From Candidatus Gastranaerophilales bacterium (GTDB lineage Bacteria; Cyanobacteriota; Vampirovibrionia; Gastranaerophilales; Gastranaerophilaceae), in the NCBI GenBank assembly GCA_944324255.1, contig CALUVM010000002.1:62001-126000 (forward strand): a DNA stretch of 64,000 nucleotides. Reading direction: 5' to 3'. This document shows positions 26,213 through 35,974 of this stretch, one piece after another. The translations under genes and the position numbers were made by a program. The notes under the pieces are model-generated. The model was not told the DNA's origin and did no database searches. It saw only the letters and a list, made by a program, of their open reading frames with translations. Position 1 is the stretch's first letter. Every line of letters starts with the position of its first letter.

Positions 26213-26444
26213 AAAATATCCCTTTCATATTTATAATAAAACCACTAAAAAAGTTTTTTGCCACATCAAGAGAGGAGGAAATAAAAATGAGTAATAGGAG
26301 GGGATAGAAAGCAGAAAATCTTAGTTACAAAACTACAGGACATAACTATAGAAGATGTTTTGTTTTTGATAATTATTTCTTTTAACCTGCAATAATATTG
26401 ATAAACTTCTGACAAAATTTGAAAAACTTTTCTTTATTGTGTAC

Positions 26445-26450
26445 TATAAT
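26445..26450 (+). promoter_or_regulatory. -10 box upstream of ctpA
   Basis: TATAAT in the context GTACTATAATAG, about 36 nt before the ctpA start. The -35 is weak (TTGAAA at 26419 would need a 20-nt spacer). The remainder of 26213-26444 holds nothing I can assign. Confidence 0.45.
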
Positions 26451-26485
26451 AGAAAAGCGCTTTTTTCTAATAAGAGGAGTGGTAT

Positions 26486-27691
26486 ATGAAAAGATTTTTA
26501 AAACCGGGCTTAGCTATAATAGCAGCTTTATATATATCTTGCGGAGCATCTTTAGCGGCAACCCCTGCAGAACTTTATGATGATGTTTGGAAAATAGTTA
26601 ACAAAAAATACTATGACCCGACTAATAACTGTCAGGATTGGGATAAATGGAGATATAAATACGAAAACAAACTTAAAACCAATGAAGATGCTTATGTAGC
26701 AATTGATACAATGCTGGCAAGCCTTAATGACCCGTACACAAGATTTTTACAGCCGAAAGAGTTTTCGGAAGAAACACAGTCTATAAAGGGTTCTCTAAAA
26801 GGTATCGGCACCCAGATTGGTATAAGGGACGGTAATCTGGTTATTATAGCACCTCTTGAGGATTCTCCCGCAGAAAGAGCGGGACTTCTGGCAGACGACC
26901 AGATACTTGAAATTAACGGTGAAAGTACAAAAGGTATAAGTATTGATGCTGCTGCCGATAAAATCAGAGGTGAAAAAGGAACTGCGGTTACTCTTTTAAT
27001 CCAGAGGAAGGGTGTTCCAAATAAAACATATAGTATTGTAAGGGATGAGATTGAAGTAAAATCCGTTTCTACAAAACCGCCCTTTGAAACAAGTAAAATT
27101 CCTAATGATATTCAATATATCAGATTAAGTTCTTTTATAAGTAAAAATGCCGCAGCGGAAGTTGAAATGCTTTTAAATAATTCTGCTGATAAGAAAGGAA
27201 TAATTCTGGATTTGCGTTCAAATCCGGGCGGGCTTCTGACTAATGCAATCTATATTTCGGATATGCTTTTAAGAAATGGAGTTATTGTAAGCACCGTAGA
27301 CAGAGATCACTATAAAAACACAACAAAAGCAAGAATGGAGCAGGTTACTTCAAAACCGATAGTTGTGCTTATTAACAAAGGTTCTGCTTCGGCAAGCGAA
27401 ATCTTGAGCGGGGCATTAAAAGATAATCATAGAGCCACAATTGTCGGAGAACAATCTTTTGGAAAAGGACTGGTTCAGGAAATCAACAAGCTTCCGGATG
27501 AAGCCGGTATGAATATTACAATTCAAAGATATCTGACTCCGTCAGGTAATGATATCCATAAGAAGGGAATTACTCCTGATATTATGGTAGAATTAACGAA
27601 AGAAAATGTTGAAGCAAAAGATGATGTTCAGCTTAAAAAAGCAATTGAAGTATTGGAACAAATGACATGTCTTGTACAAAAGAATGGATAA
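26486..27691 (+). CDS. ctpA: C-terminal processing protease, S41 (CtpA)
   Basis: A periplasmic serine protease. Signal peptide (MKRFLKPGLAIIAALYISCGAS), then the PDZ domain (IAPLEDSPAERAGLLADDQ) and the S41 core with the nucleophile Ser in KGSASASEILSGALKD and Lys in GEQSFGKGLVQE. 401 residues. The ribosome site is AGAGGAG. The 3' end overlaps recJ by 25 nt. Confidence 0.95.
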   Translation: MKRFLKPGLAIIAALYISCGASLAATPAELYDDVWKIVNKKYYDPTNNCQDWDKWRYKYENKLKTNEDAYVAIDTMLASLNDPYTRFLQPKEFSEETQSIKGSLKGIGTQIGIRDGNLVIIAPLEDSPAERAGLLADDQILEINGESTKGISIDAAADKIRGEKGTAVTLLIQRKGVPNKTYSIVRDEIEVKSVSTKPPFETSKIPNDIQYIRLSSFISKNAAAEVEMLLNNSADKKGIILDLRSNPGGLLTNAIYISDMLLRNGVIVSTVDRDHYKNTTKARMEQVTSKPIVVLINKGSASASEILSGALKDNHRATIVGEQSFGKGLVQEINKLPDEAGMNITIQRYLTPSGNDIHKKGITPDIMVELTKENVEAKDDVQLKKAIEVLEQMTCLVQKNG

Positions 27692-29997
27692 TAGAAAATA
27701 GCGATAGTAAAAAACCTCTTCTGGACAGACTTTTAGAGGTTAGAGGTATAGTTTCCGGGGATGCAAAGCGGGAGTTTTTGCATCCTCTTGAGATAACGTT
27801 GACCCATCCGAATGCTTTTTGCGATATGCAAAAAGCCGTAGAGAGAATTGTTAAAGCAATAGACGAAAAAGAAAATATCCTGATATACGGAGATTTTGAT
27901 GCTGACGGAGTTACTTCAACTTCGCTTCTTTTGAAAACGCTTACTTATCTGGGCGGGATTGTTGATTATTATATTCCGAACAGAGAAACAGAAGGTCACG
28001 GGCTTAATTCTAAAGCTCTTGTAAAAATTTTGAGCCAGAAGAAACCAAAACTTATTATTACCGTAGATAACGGTATAAGCAATATTGAGGAAGTTAAATT
28101 TATTAATTCTTTCAAGCGGGATATTATAATAACAGACCACCATGAGGCGCCGGATGAGCTTCCGGAAGCTTATGCAATAATTAACCCGAAAGCAATGAAT
28201 GCGCTGGATGAAAAATTAACAACCCGCCAGATAGAATCTCTTACATCACTTGCGGGCGTTGGGGTTGCTTTCAAACTTGCGCAGGGAGTTCTGGAAAGAT
28301 ATGACAAATTGAATTTCAGCTATGAGATTCTTCCGTATGTGACAGTGGGAACTATAGCAGATTTAGTACCTTTAATAGGTGAAAACAGGTATTTTGTAGC
28401 AAAAGGTCTTGAATTAATAGCATCAGGAAAACATTACGGATTAAAAAGGATGCTTGATATTTCAGGTGTCGGAGTGGAAAACGGTTTGACTTCCGAACAG
28501 GTGGCGTTTACTATTGCCCCGAGAATTAATGCTTCCGGAAGGATTGATACTGTAGATGCTGCTCTGAAAGTAATGTGTTCAGATAACAAGCAAGAAATTG
28601 AAATGGCTCTTATTACTCTTGAAAATTATAATAAGCTCCGTCAGGAAATGTGCAGCGAGACTTTTGCTCAGGCGGATGAAATCTGGCAATCATCAGGAAT
28701 GAGAGATAATGCGGTTGTTTTGTTTAATAAAGATTGGCATGTCGGAATTGTAGGAATTGTAGCTTCTAAATTTGTTGAAAAATACTACAAACCTGCTTTT
28801 ATTATGACTTATTCCGAAGAAGACAAACAATACCGCTGCTCTGCAAGAGGGGTAAAGGAACTTAATATTTATGAAATTATTTCCAATATTTCGGAGTATC
28901 TTGACGGTTTTGGCGGGCATCAGTTAGCAGGCGGGTTTTCGTTCAGTGAAGAAAAAGCTTCTTTTGAAACTGTAAAAAAAGCTCTTAATCAAACAATTGA
29001 CGAGATGCTTAACGGTGAAAACTTACATCCTTCTCTTGAAATAGATTTGGAGCTTGAACCGAAAGATATTGATATTTCGCTTGTGGAGGAAGTATCGAAG
29101 CTTGAACCTTTTGGAGCTTCCAATCCTTCTCCTACGTTTGTTATTAAAAATCAGATTTTAAAACAAAAAAAGTTAATGGGTTCAAACAAAGACCATCTTA
29201 AACTTATTATTGATACCCCAAATGGTGCGAAAGACTGCGTCTGGTGGTCAAGAGGCGATATCCCGCTTATTGCGGGGGACAGACTGGATATAGCTTTTGC
29301 CCCTCAGTTGAATACTTTTAACGGAACAACCGATATTCAGCTTATTATAAAAGATATTCATTCTGAAGCTCTTAAAGAGGAAGAAAAATCTAAAATAAAA
29401 GTGTATGATCATAGAAAAAAAACAAATATACTTGCTCAGGTTAATGATTATATCAAAAATTCTAAACTCGGGATTTCGGTATTTGCTGAAGACAGGAGGA
29501 TTATTGAGAGTCTTAAGCCTTATGAAAGTATTACAAACAGTATTGTAGGAAGAAATAACGCTCATAAAAATGACGTTTTAATGTTCTTTGACTATCCGTG
29601 TTCGGATGATGTTATGGATAGTTTGAAACAAAAGGTTTGCGCCTCATCTATTCATTATATGAATTACGAAAATAATAAAACCGATGAAGAAGGAATTTTA
29701 AAGAACTTTTCCGGTATGATTAAATATGCCTGTCATAATTATGACGGGGATTTTACTCTAATCCGTGCCGCCTCTGCTCTCGGTGTAACAGAAGAAGTTG
29801 TTGAAACTCTGCTTGAAATCTTTGAAGATTCCGGCATGATAAAAATTCTTCAAAGAGGCGAAAATACATACAAGATTACATTTATTTCGGGAATCGAAAT
29901 ATCTAAAGCTCTGCATTCCGTTAAATATAAAGAATTTCTTGAGTTAATGAATTCAATAAATAATTACAAAAATAGTTTTATGACTTTAGAAGTGTAA
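27667..29997 (+). CDS. recJ: Single-stranded-DNA exonuclease RecJ
   Basis: A 5'-3' exonuclease for recombination and mismatch repair. DHH-family motifs are GDFDADGVTS, TVDNGIS, TDHHEAP and the DHHA1 block GGHQLAGGFS. 776 residues, with about 200 extra C-terminal residues after the OB-fold, as in cyanobacterial and Firmicute forms. The start overlaps ctpA by 25 nt and has no free ribosome site, so it depends on translational coupling. Confidence 0.93.
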   Translation: MSCTKEWIIENSDSKKPLLDRLLEVRGIVSGDAKREFLHPLEITLTHPNAFCDMQKAVERIVKAIDEKENILIYGDFDADGVTSTSLLLKTLTYLGGIVDYYIPNRETEGHGLNSKALVKILSQKKPKLIITVDNGISNIEEVKFINSFKRDIIITDHHEAPDELPEAYAIINPKAMNALDEKLTTRQIESLTSLAGVGVAFKLAQGVLERYDKLNFSYEILPYVTVGTIADLVPLIGENRYFVAKGLELIASGKHYGLKRMLDISGVGVENGLTSEQVAFTIAPRINASGRIDTVDAALKVMCSDNKQEIEMALITLENYNKLRQEMCSETFAQADEIWQSSGMRDNAVVLFNKDWHVGIVGIVASKFVEKYYKPAFIMTYSEEDKQYRCSARGVKELNIYEIISNISEYLDGFGGHQLAGGFSFSEEKASFETVKKALNQTIDEMLNGENLHPSLEIDLELEPKDIDISLVEEVSKLEPFGASNPSPTFVIKNQILKQKKLMGSNKDHLKLIIDTPNGAKDCVWWSRGDIPLIAGDRLDIAFAPQLNTFNGTTDIQLIIKDIHSEALKEEEKSKIKVYDHRKKTNILAQVNDYIKNSKLGISVFAEDRRIIESLKPYESITNSIVGRNNAHKNDVLMFFDYPCSDDVMDSLKQKVCASSIHYMNYENNKTDEEGILKNFSGMIKYACHNYDGDFTLIRAASALGVTEEVVETLLEIFEDSGMIKILQRGENTYKITFISGIEISKALHSVKYKEFLELMNSINNYKNSFMTLEV

Positions 29998-30076
29998 AAA
30001 ATTGTAAAAGTTTTACAGAACCTTAAACATCCCTTTTTTGTTTAGTGGTAGTATATTCAAAAAGGGATTTATAAGT

Positions 30077-30535
30077 ATGCATATTTTACCAATTAACAAA
30101 ACTGTCACAGAGAAAAAACCTGCTTTTCGTGGATTATGGGGGAATACACAAACCCGTTCTGTCCGAAAAGAAAACTATTCTATGGATAATATTATTCTGC
30201 ATTATTATCCGTTTAAAGATGAGTCTAAAGAATCTGTAGAAAATGTTGTAAAACGGAATTCGTTTGAATATACCGCTTCCTGGTTTGAAACAGGAGGAAA
30301 AGCTGTTGATTATTCAAAGAGCGTAAAAGTACACTACAAACTTCCTTTTACCCGAAGAGAGTATCTGGCATACAAAGCAGCTGCTCTTGCGCAAAATACA
30401 ATTAGCGGAACTGAAAAATTTGTTTATGAAATATTGAAATCAAGAAAGTTAAATAAATATTTAATACCGGAACTGCCTGAAAAGCCGGTTAAAAAGAATT
30501 TCTTTCGCCCGTTTCAGCGTGTAATTAAATTTTAA
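30077..30535 (+). CDS. Orphan protein, HYYPFK family copy 1, 152 aa
   Basis: Not recognised. First of three adjacent paralogues. The ATG at 30077 opens MHILPINKTVTEKKPAFRGL; an in-frame start 39 bp upstream lacks a ribosome site. Family features are an N-terminal tail ending F-R-G-L-W-G, then HYYPFKDESKESVE, then LPFTRREYLAYK and a basic C-terminus. No signal peptide or membrane segment. Function unknown. Confidence 0.75.
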   Translation: MHILPINKTVTEKKPAFRGLWGNTQTRSVRKENYSMDNIILHYYPFKDESKESVENVVKRNSFEYTASWFETGGKAVDYSKSVKVHYKLPFTRREYLAYKAAALAQNTISGTEKFVYEILKSRKLNKYLIPELPEKPVKKNFFRPFQRVIKF

Positions 30536-30552
30536 ATTTAAGGAGGTATATT

Positions 30553-31041
30553 TTGAAAATATTACCGGTTAACACAAAAATTTATCAGTTTCAAAAAAAT
30601 AGTTCAAACAGTTTTAAAGGTTTATGGGGCAGGTCTGAATCTATGGCGTATGCTGGTGACCCTGTATCTAATACGATAATAGTAAAACATTATTATCCTT
30701 TTAAGGATGAATCGAAAGAAAGTATTGAAAAGATTGTAAAGCAAAACAGTTTCCATTTTGAAGCTGATAATACATATAATGACATTTCTGTAAAAACACA
30801 TACTCTTCCTTTTTCGGAAAAAGAATACAATGTTTATATGTCTAAAAAAGTTATTGAAGGTTCACAGTCGGAACCGGCTAAAAGTATTGAGAGTTATTTA
30901 AAACAAAACGGTCTAAAAGAATTTCTTAACAAAAACAGAATCAGCAGTTGGAAACTAAAAGGACTTATCGCCGAAGCGGTTTATCCGAAGAATCCTGTTA
31001 AAAGGTTATTGTACAGGATAACACATTACATAAAAGTCTAA
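30553..31041 (+). CDS. Orphan protein, HYYPFK family copy 2, 162 aa
   Basis: Second paralogue. The likely start is TTG at 30553, behind a strong AGGAGG; it gives MKILPVNTKIY. The tail ends NSFKGLWG, followed by HYYPFKDESKESIE and LPFSEKEYNVY. The sequence between these blocks varies between copies. It probably shares an operon with copies 1 and 3 (gaps of 17 and 14 nt). Function unknown. Confidence 0.75.
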   Translation: MKILPVNTKIYQFQKNSSNSFKGLWGRSESMAYAGDPVSNTIIVKHYYPFKDESKESIEKIVKQNSFHFEADNTYNDISVKTHTLPFSEKEYNVYMSKKVIEGSQSEPAKSIESYLKQNGLKEFLNKNRISSWKLKGLIAEAVYPKNPVKRLLYRITHYIKV

Positions 31042-31055
31042 TAAGGATGTAACAA

Positions 31056-31556
31056 ATGAAGATAGTGCCGGTTCAAAATTCTAACAATACTAATTTTAAG
31101 GGGTTATGGGGAACTCCGGAGAAACGTTCCGGAGGAAACGAGTTTTGCTTTTTTGATCAAACAATCCTGCATTATTATCCGTTTAAAAATGAATCTCAAG
31201 AAGAAATTGATAAAATCGTTAAAGAAAATTCGGAAGAATTTGTTATAAAAAGATTTGAGGCGGGAGATACAACTGGAGAAAGCTATCGCTATGTGCAAGT
31301 GCATGAAAAACTCCCGTTTACCAGACAGGAATACAGAGCATACTATAAAACCTATTTTCTTGAAGGTTCGACTCTTGAGCCGGGAAGAACAATAGAAGAG
31401 TCCCTTAAGACAAGAGGTTTAACCAGATACTTTGCTCCGAACAGGATAACTCAGAAGGAGTGGAGAAATAGTATTATAGAACAGTTTGCACCTAAAAATT
31501 CTATAAAAAGATTTTTTTATATGTTAAGACATCGGATTAAGCAAATAATCAGATAA
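31056..31556 (+). CDS. Orphan protein, HYYPFK family copy 3, 166 aa
   Basis: Third paralogue: MKIVPVQNSNNTNFKGLWG, then HYYPFKNESQEEIDK and LPFTRQEYRAYYK, with a basic Arg/Lys-rich C-terminus. A AAGGAT ribosome site is present. Its last 33 bp overlap the 3' end of the convergent aminotransferase gene. The three copies differ enough to be old duplications. Function unknown. Confidence 0.75.
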   Translation: MKIVPVQNSNNTNFKGLWGTPEKRSGGNEFCFFDQTILHYYPFKNESQEEIDKIVKENSEEFVIKRFEAGDTTGESYRYVQVHEKLPFTRQEYRAYYKTYFLEGSTLEPGRTIEESLKTRGLTRYFAPNRITQKEWRNSIIEQFAPKNSIKRFFYMLRHRIKQIIR

Positions 31557-32633
31557 ACACAAAAGCCCGTTTTTTAATACGTTTTCATTAACACAATAAC
31601 CGAGTCTTAAATACCCTTCCATATCAAAGGTTTTTCCCGGAAGCAAGGCAGTGCCTGTTTGTTTTAAAAGGTTTTCACACAAAGTTTTTGACGGGATATT
31701 CTTTTTGTATCTTATAAGAACTGTTGTTCCGCCTTGAGGAAGTATACAGTTTACATTAGGTTCAGAATTCAGCCAATTTTTAAGAATATTCACCCCGTTG
31801 CGCATTATTTCAAAATTTCTTTTTGAAATTGCATTTTTGTTTTCAAGAGCGATTGAAGAAAAATAATCATCAAGAATACTCATACTTATTGTATTGTATT
31901 CTCTATGCGTAATAATTCTGTCTGTTAAATCTTCTCTTGCCGCAATCCATCCTACTCTTAAACCCGGAAGAGAATATGTTTTAGACATGCTGCCTGTGCT
32001 GATTCCTTTATCATAAATATCGGCAATTGATTTAGAATACGGATTCCCGTAAAGATTTAAGCCTCTGTAAACTTCGTCGGACAGTATCCAAATATTATTT
32101 TCTTTAGCTATTTCAACAATTTTTTCAAGCATGTTATCCGGAATTACAGAGCCTGTCGGATTATTAGGGTTAGTAAAAATCAGAAGTTTTGTTTTTTTTG
32201 AAACAGTTTTTTCAAGTTCTTTCAAGTCCGGGAGCCAGTTATTTTCTTCTTTTAAAAAACCTTTTTTCACTTTTGCTCCAAGAGATTCAGGAATGGAATA
32301 ATGCTGTTGATATGCAGGAAGAATCGAGATAACTTCATCCCCTTTTTCTAAAAGTGATAGGAAAACAAGCTGATTAGCTCCGATGGCTCCGTGAGTGACG
32401 GTTATATTTTCCTGTTTTTGATTTGTATAAAGAGATTGGATTGCTTTTTTTAACCTTTCAGACCCTTGTATTTCTCCGTAAGTTAAATTTGTATTGAATA
32501 TTTCACGGGAATTATCAAAGGAAAAGAGGTTATTAACCGATAAAGGCGCAATACAGGTAGAAGTTAAATCATATTTTGCTATCGGACAATATTTATTCAT
32601 CCAGTCTTCAATTTTAAAGGAATCTATTTTCAT
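31524..32633 (-). CDS. PLP-dependent aminotransferase, class I/II
   Basis: Fold-type I aminotransferase of the aspartate aminotransferase superfamily: GAIGANQLVFLSLL for cofactor binding, TNPNNPTGS, the Asp in ILSDEVYRGL, and the PLP lysine in TGSMSKTYSLPGLRVGW. 369 residues. An AGGATA ribosome site is present. No pathway genes are adjacent, so the amino acid it handles cannot be named. It overlaps the third orphan gene tail-to-tail. Confidence 0.88.
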   Translation of the reverse strand: MKIDSFKIEDWMNKYCPIAKYDLTSTCIAPLSVNNLFSFDNSREIFNTNLTYGEIQGSERLKKAIQSLYTNQKQENITVTHGAIGANQLVFLSLLEKGDEVISILPAYQQHYSIPESLGAKVKKGFLKEENNWLPDLKELEKTVSKKTKLLIFTNPNNPTGSVIPDNMLEKIVEIAKENNIWILSDEVYRGLNLYGNPYSKSIADIYDKGISTGSMSKTYSLPGLRVGWIAAREDLTDRIITHREYNTISMSILDDYFSSIALENKNAISKRNFEIMRNGVNILKNWLNSEPNVNCILPQGGTTVLIRYKKNIPSKTLCENLLKQTGTALLPGKTFDMEGYLRLGYCVNENVLKNGLLCLSDYLLNPMS

Positions 32634-32736
32634 AAAAATATCCTAACATAAAGTGGGGGGAGAGAATAGTCACCAGACATTAAATTTTCCGGTATACTCA
32701 GCATATTAAATGACTAAATATTATCCGATTTCCACC

Positions 32737-32765
32737 TTGTAATTAAAATAAATTACTGCTAGAAT
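32737..32765 (+). promoter_or_regulatory. Promoter placed for leaderless transcription of the 32772 gene
   Basis: TTGTAA (32737-32742), 17-nt spacer, TAGAAT (32760-32765), then six bases to the ATG at 32772. The predicted +1 is the A of the start codon. Confidence 0.65.
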
Positions 32766-32771
32766 TTTGTT

Positions 32772-33791
32772 ATGAAGAAATTAGTTATTACATTTTTATC
32801 TTTAATGATTTTATCATCAGCATCGGTCTATGCTGCAGGTATAGAAGTATTGCCGACAATGCAGTCACGGAGTAACGCGCAGGACAGAGTCTGGGTCGGA
32901 ACTTTTCAAATTGTATGGAATGAATTTATTGATAATGTTATCCATATGCCGGTAAGATTCAGAGAGGGAACTCCGGCTTCTGTTCTGGAACTTAATAAGC
33001 AAACCTTTACCGAAACAGATTTATCCGACAATTCATACTATAAAATGACCGGTAAAGTTACTAAAAGAACAAAAAAACAAATAGCTAAGGCTATTAAAAG
33101 AAAATTTAATGAAACAAGTGATATTCTTGACCAGATTGAATGGAATCCAAAAGAAGAAAAGTTACTTCTTTATGCAATGCTAAAAAAAGATTTTGAATTC
33201 ATAAATGAATTTGAGGTGCTGGAGAAAGCTCCTTTTGGTCAAAATCAAGAAGCTGATTATTTTGGGATTTCAAAAAGAAATAAAGAATTAGCTTCCGGTG
33301 TAGAGGTTCTCTTCTATAATTCTGAGGATGATTTTGCGGTAAAACTTAAAACTAAAGATAAGGATGAAGTCTATTTATATAAAACACCTTCTAACAAAGC
33401 TTTCAATTATCTCTGGCAGGATATATTAAAGAAGCAGGCTTCTTTTAAGGGTATAACAAGATTCAAAGATAATGATGAACTAAAAGTTCCTAACATTAAA
33501 TTCTCTGAAGAAAAGATTTTTGACGAAGTTACAAACAAAAGAATCAAAGGTACAAATTTATACATAGATAAAGCTATGGAAACCGTAAAATTTGATATGA
33601 ATAACAAAGGCGTTGAATTAAAAAGTGAAGCTGCAATGTCTGTTGCAACCTGTTCTTTGCCGGCTCCGGAAGAATTGATTCCGAGGTTGTTTAACTTTGA
33701 TGATACTTTCGTTCTCTTCTTGAAAGAAACCGGAAAATCAAGTCCTTATTTTGCATTAAGAGTTCATGATATAACAAAATATCAAGATTAG
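32772..33791 (+). CDS. Secreted protein with serpin-like C-terminal pattern, 339 aa
   Basis: A signal peptide (MKKLVITFLSLMILSSASVYAA) is followed by about 315 residues. The C-terminal third follows the layout of serpins: VPNIKFSEE (strand ahead of helix), AMETVKFDMNNKGVEL followed by SEAAMSVAT (like the hinge of a reactive-centre loop), and FNFDDTFVLFLKETGKSSPYFALRV (like the terminal DRPFLFLIRD..FxGRV strands). The N-terminal half is not convincing for a serpin, and the length is short. I would call it serpin-like at most. No ribosome site; probably leaderless. Confidence 0.6.
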   Translation: MKKLVITFLSLMILSSASVYAAGIEVLPTMQSRSNAQDRVWVGTFQIVWNEFIDNVIHMPVRFREGTPASVLELNKQTFTETDLSDNSYYKMTGKVTKRTKKQIAKAIKRKFNETSDILDQIEWNPKEEKLLLYAMLKKDFEFINEFEVLEKAPFGQNQEADYFGISKRNKELASGVEVLFYNSEDDFAVKLKTKDKDEVYLYKTPSNKAFNYLWQDILKKQASFKGITRFKDNDELKVPNIKFSEEKIFDEVTNKRIKGTNLYIDKAMETVKFDMNNKGVELKSEAAMSVATCSLPAPEELIPRLFNFDDTFVLFLKETGKSSPYFALRVHDITKYQD

Positions 33792-33940
33792 ACCGGCAGT
33801 TATTCTCCTGCAAAACAAATTTTTTAGGAGATAAAATGTAATTTTTTATTACGGGATTTTCCTTTTGCATGATAATATATTAGAATAGTGTTTGGGGAAT
33901 TACCTTGCCCTAATGGATACAAAAACCGGAAAAGATTTAA

Positions 33941-35911
33941 ATGAGAAGAAGAAGAAAAAAATACGATTTATACATAGTAATCGCTCTGGCAATTTTATGT
34001 ATAGGTTATTTCACCTATAATAATGTTTCCTCGGAAAGCAGAGGAATTAATGCCTATCAGGCAGCGCTTGAAAGTTATAAATCAAGTGATTATGAAACCG
34101 CATACCAGAAATTCGGTAAAATTCCTTCAGGTTCAAGCTTAAAATCATCGGCTCTTTTCAGGCAGGCAAGATGCGCAACCAATATGGGGAAAAAAGAGCT
34201 GGCAATAAAGAAGTATAAAAGAATTGTCCGCTCATCTTCCAAATCCAGCATTGTACCTATCAGCGAATACAATATGGCAAATCTGATGCTTGATATTGGA
34301 GATAAAAGAGCAAAAAAACATTTTAAACATATTATAAAAAAACATCCGACAAGCGACTATGCAATCGCTTCGGAATACTATTTGGGTTTAATAGAACTGC
34401 AAAATTTGCCTCAGAACTCCAAACGTAAAGCTAAAGCTATAGATAGAGCGGTAATTAATTTTAAAAACTACATAGAAAAATCTCCGGACGGCAGGTTTTC
34501 AATTAAGTCTATTGAAGAAATTGAGAAACTGCAGCCTAAATTAACTAACTATGATAACTTATTGATTGCAAAAGCATACTATGCTAACGGAGATTATGAG
34601 AAAGCTAAATTATTTTTGAATAAAACAACTCTTGCCGAAAGCTGGACGGATTTTGCTAAAAATGAATACAGGTTAGGAAATAAAGATAAGGCAAAATACT
34701 ATACAGAAATCGGACTTAAAGACCATGCGGCAAGCTCTGCACAGGAAGATGTTATAGAAGTTATAGATAATTATATATCCTCTTTTCCGACCAGAAAGGA
34801 AGGTATTCTTTCTCTTGTAAATAAAAACTATACATCTACCGGAGCGGATTACATCTCTTATTTGAATTGTAATGAAGTAACGCCGGATAATGTTAAAGAA
34901 GCCTGCTACAGAACACTTTATGAAAAATACCCTAACGGACAGTTCTCGGGAGAAGCTCTTTATAACATTTTTATTTCAAAATATCTGCATAAAAAATATC
35001 AGGATGCGCAAAGATTAGGATTCTTGCATCTGAAAAAATTTCCTAATATAAAATCAAGCCCCGCTGTAACTTATTATATGGGCAGAATAGCAAATAAACT
35101 TAAACATTATGAAAGTTCTAATAATTATTACAAACAGGTTGTAGAAAAGTATCCTGATACATATTATGCCTATAGAGCAAATTATAACCTCTATAAAGAT
35201 GACGGCGCGCTTCCTTTCTTTGATATGAATCCGAAGCCTGTTGTTTTTCCTTATAAAAAATCTCTTGAAAGGAATTTAGTTATCAAACTCGCTCTTCTTA
35301 AGGATTATGATTTAGTAAGCGAACTCTGTAAACAGGATAAATTTATCCAGAGCTGGATAGCTTATCAAAAAGAAGACTATACAGTTTCAGCGATACTGGC
35401 AAGAAATGCTATGGAAGAACTTTCCGTAAAACCACCGTTTACAGATTTAAGATGGAGGCTTATCTACCCTCTTCACTATTTTGAAACCGTAGACAAGTAT
35501 AAGGGCAATAATAACCCTATAATTTTACAGTCAATTGTAAAGGAAGAAAGTCACTTTAATCCTTACGCAAAGAGTTTGACCGGTGCCGGCGGTTTGATGC
35601 AGCTGATGCCGGCTACATATAATGAAATAGTTCAAAACAACAAACTTCCTAGTGATATTTATAATCCTGAAAACAATATAAAAGCAGGAAGCATTTATTA
35701 TGAAAGTTTAAAGAAGGTTTTAGGAAACAAAGATTTATATGCAATTTCTGCCTATAACGGCGGAATCGGCTCTGTAACAGGGTGGTTCTCTAAACTTATC
35801 TATAACGATACTGATGAATTTGTAGAACAGATTCCTTATCCGGAAACAAAAAATTATGTCAAAAAAGTTCTTCGTACATACTGGGTTTACGGAAATATCT
35901 ACTCTTTATAA
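33941..35911 (+). CDS. Soluble lytic murein transglycosylase (SLT domain) with TPR-like helices
   Basis: Cleaves peptidoglycan glycan strands to 1,6-anhydro ends. A basic start and one membrane segment (residues about 9-25) anchor or export it. A long superhelical TPR-like region (residues about 35-500) precedes the SLT domain, with the catalytic Glu in VKEESHFNPYAKS, then GLMQLMPATY and AISAYNGGIGSV. 656 residues, matching Slt70-type architecture. The gene is followed closely by lemA. Confidence 0.92.
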   Translation: MRRRRKKYDLYIVIALAILCIGYFTYNNVSSESRGINAYQAALESYKSSDYETAYQKFGKIPSGSSLKSSALFRQARCATNMGKKELAIKKYKRIVRSSSKSSIVPISEYNMANLMLDIGDKRAKKHFKHIIKKHPTSDYAIASEYYLGLIELQNLPQNSKRKAKAIDRAVINFKNYIEKSPDGRFSIKSIEEIEKLQPKLTNYDNLLIAKAYYANGDYEKAKLFLNKTTLAESWTDFAKNEYRLGNKDKAKYYTEIGLKDHAASSAQEDVIEVIDNYISSFPTRKEGILSLVNKNYTSTGADYISYLNCNEVTPDNVKEACYRTLYEKYPNGQFSGEALYNIFISKYLHKKYQDAQRLGFLHLKKFPNIKSSPAVTYYMGRIANKLKHYESSNNYYKQVVEKYPDTYYAYRANYNLYKDDGALPFFDMNPKPVVFPYKKSLERNLVIKLALLKDYDLVSELCKQDKFIQSWIAYQKEDYTVSAILARNAMEELSVKPPFTDLRWRLIYPLHYFETVDKYKGNNNPIILQSIVKEESHFNPYAKSLTGAGGLMQLMPATYNEIVQNNKLPSDIYNPENNIKAGSIYYESLKKVLGNKDLYAISAYNGGIGSVTGWFSKLIYNDTDEFVEQIPYPETKNYVKKVLRTYWVYGNIYSL

Positions 35912-35974
35912 TTGATTCTTAAAAAGAGAGCAAGTGTTAAAATATATTTGATAGATAAAAAGAAAGGAAGCTTT

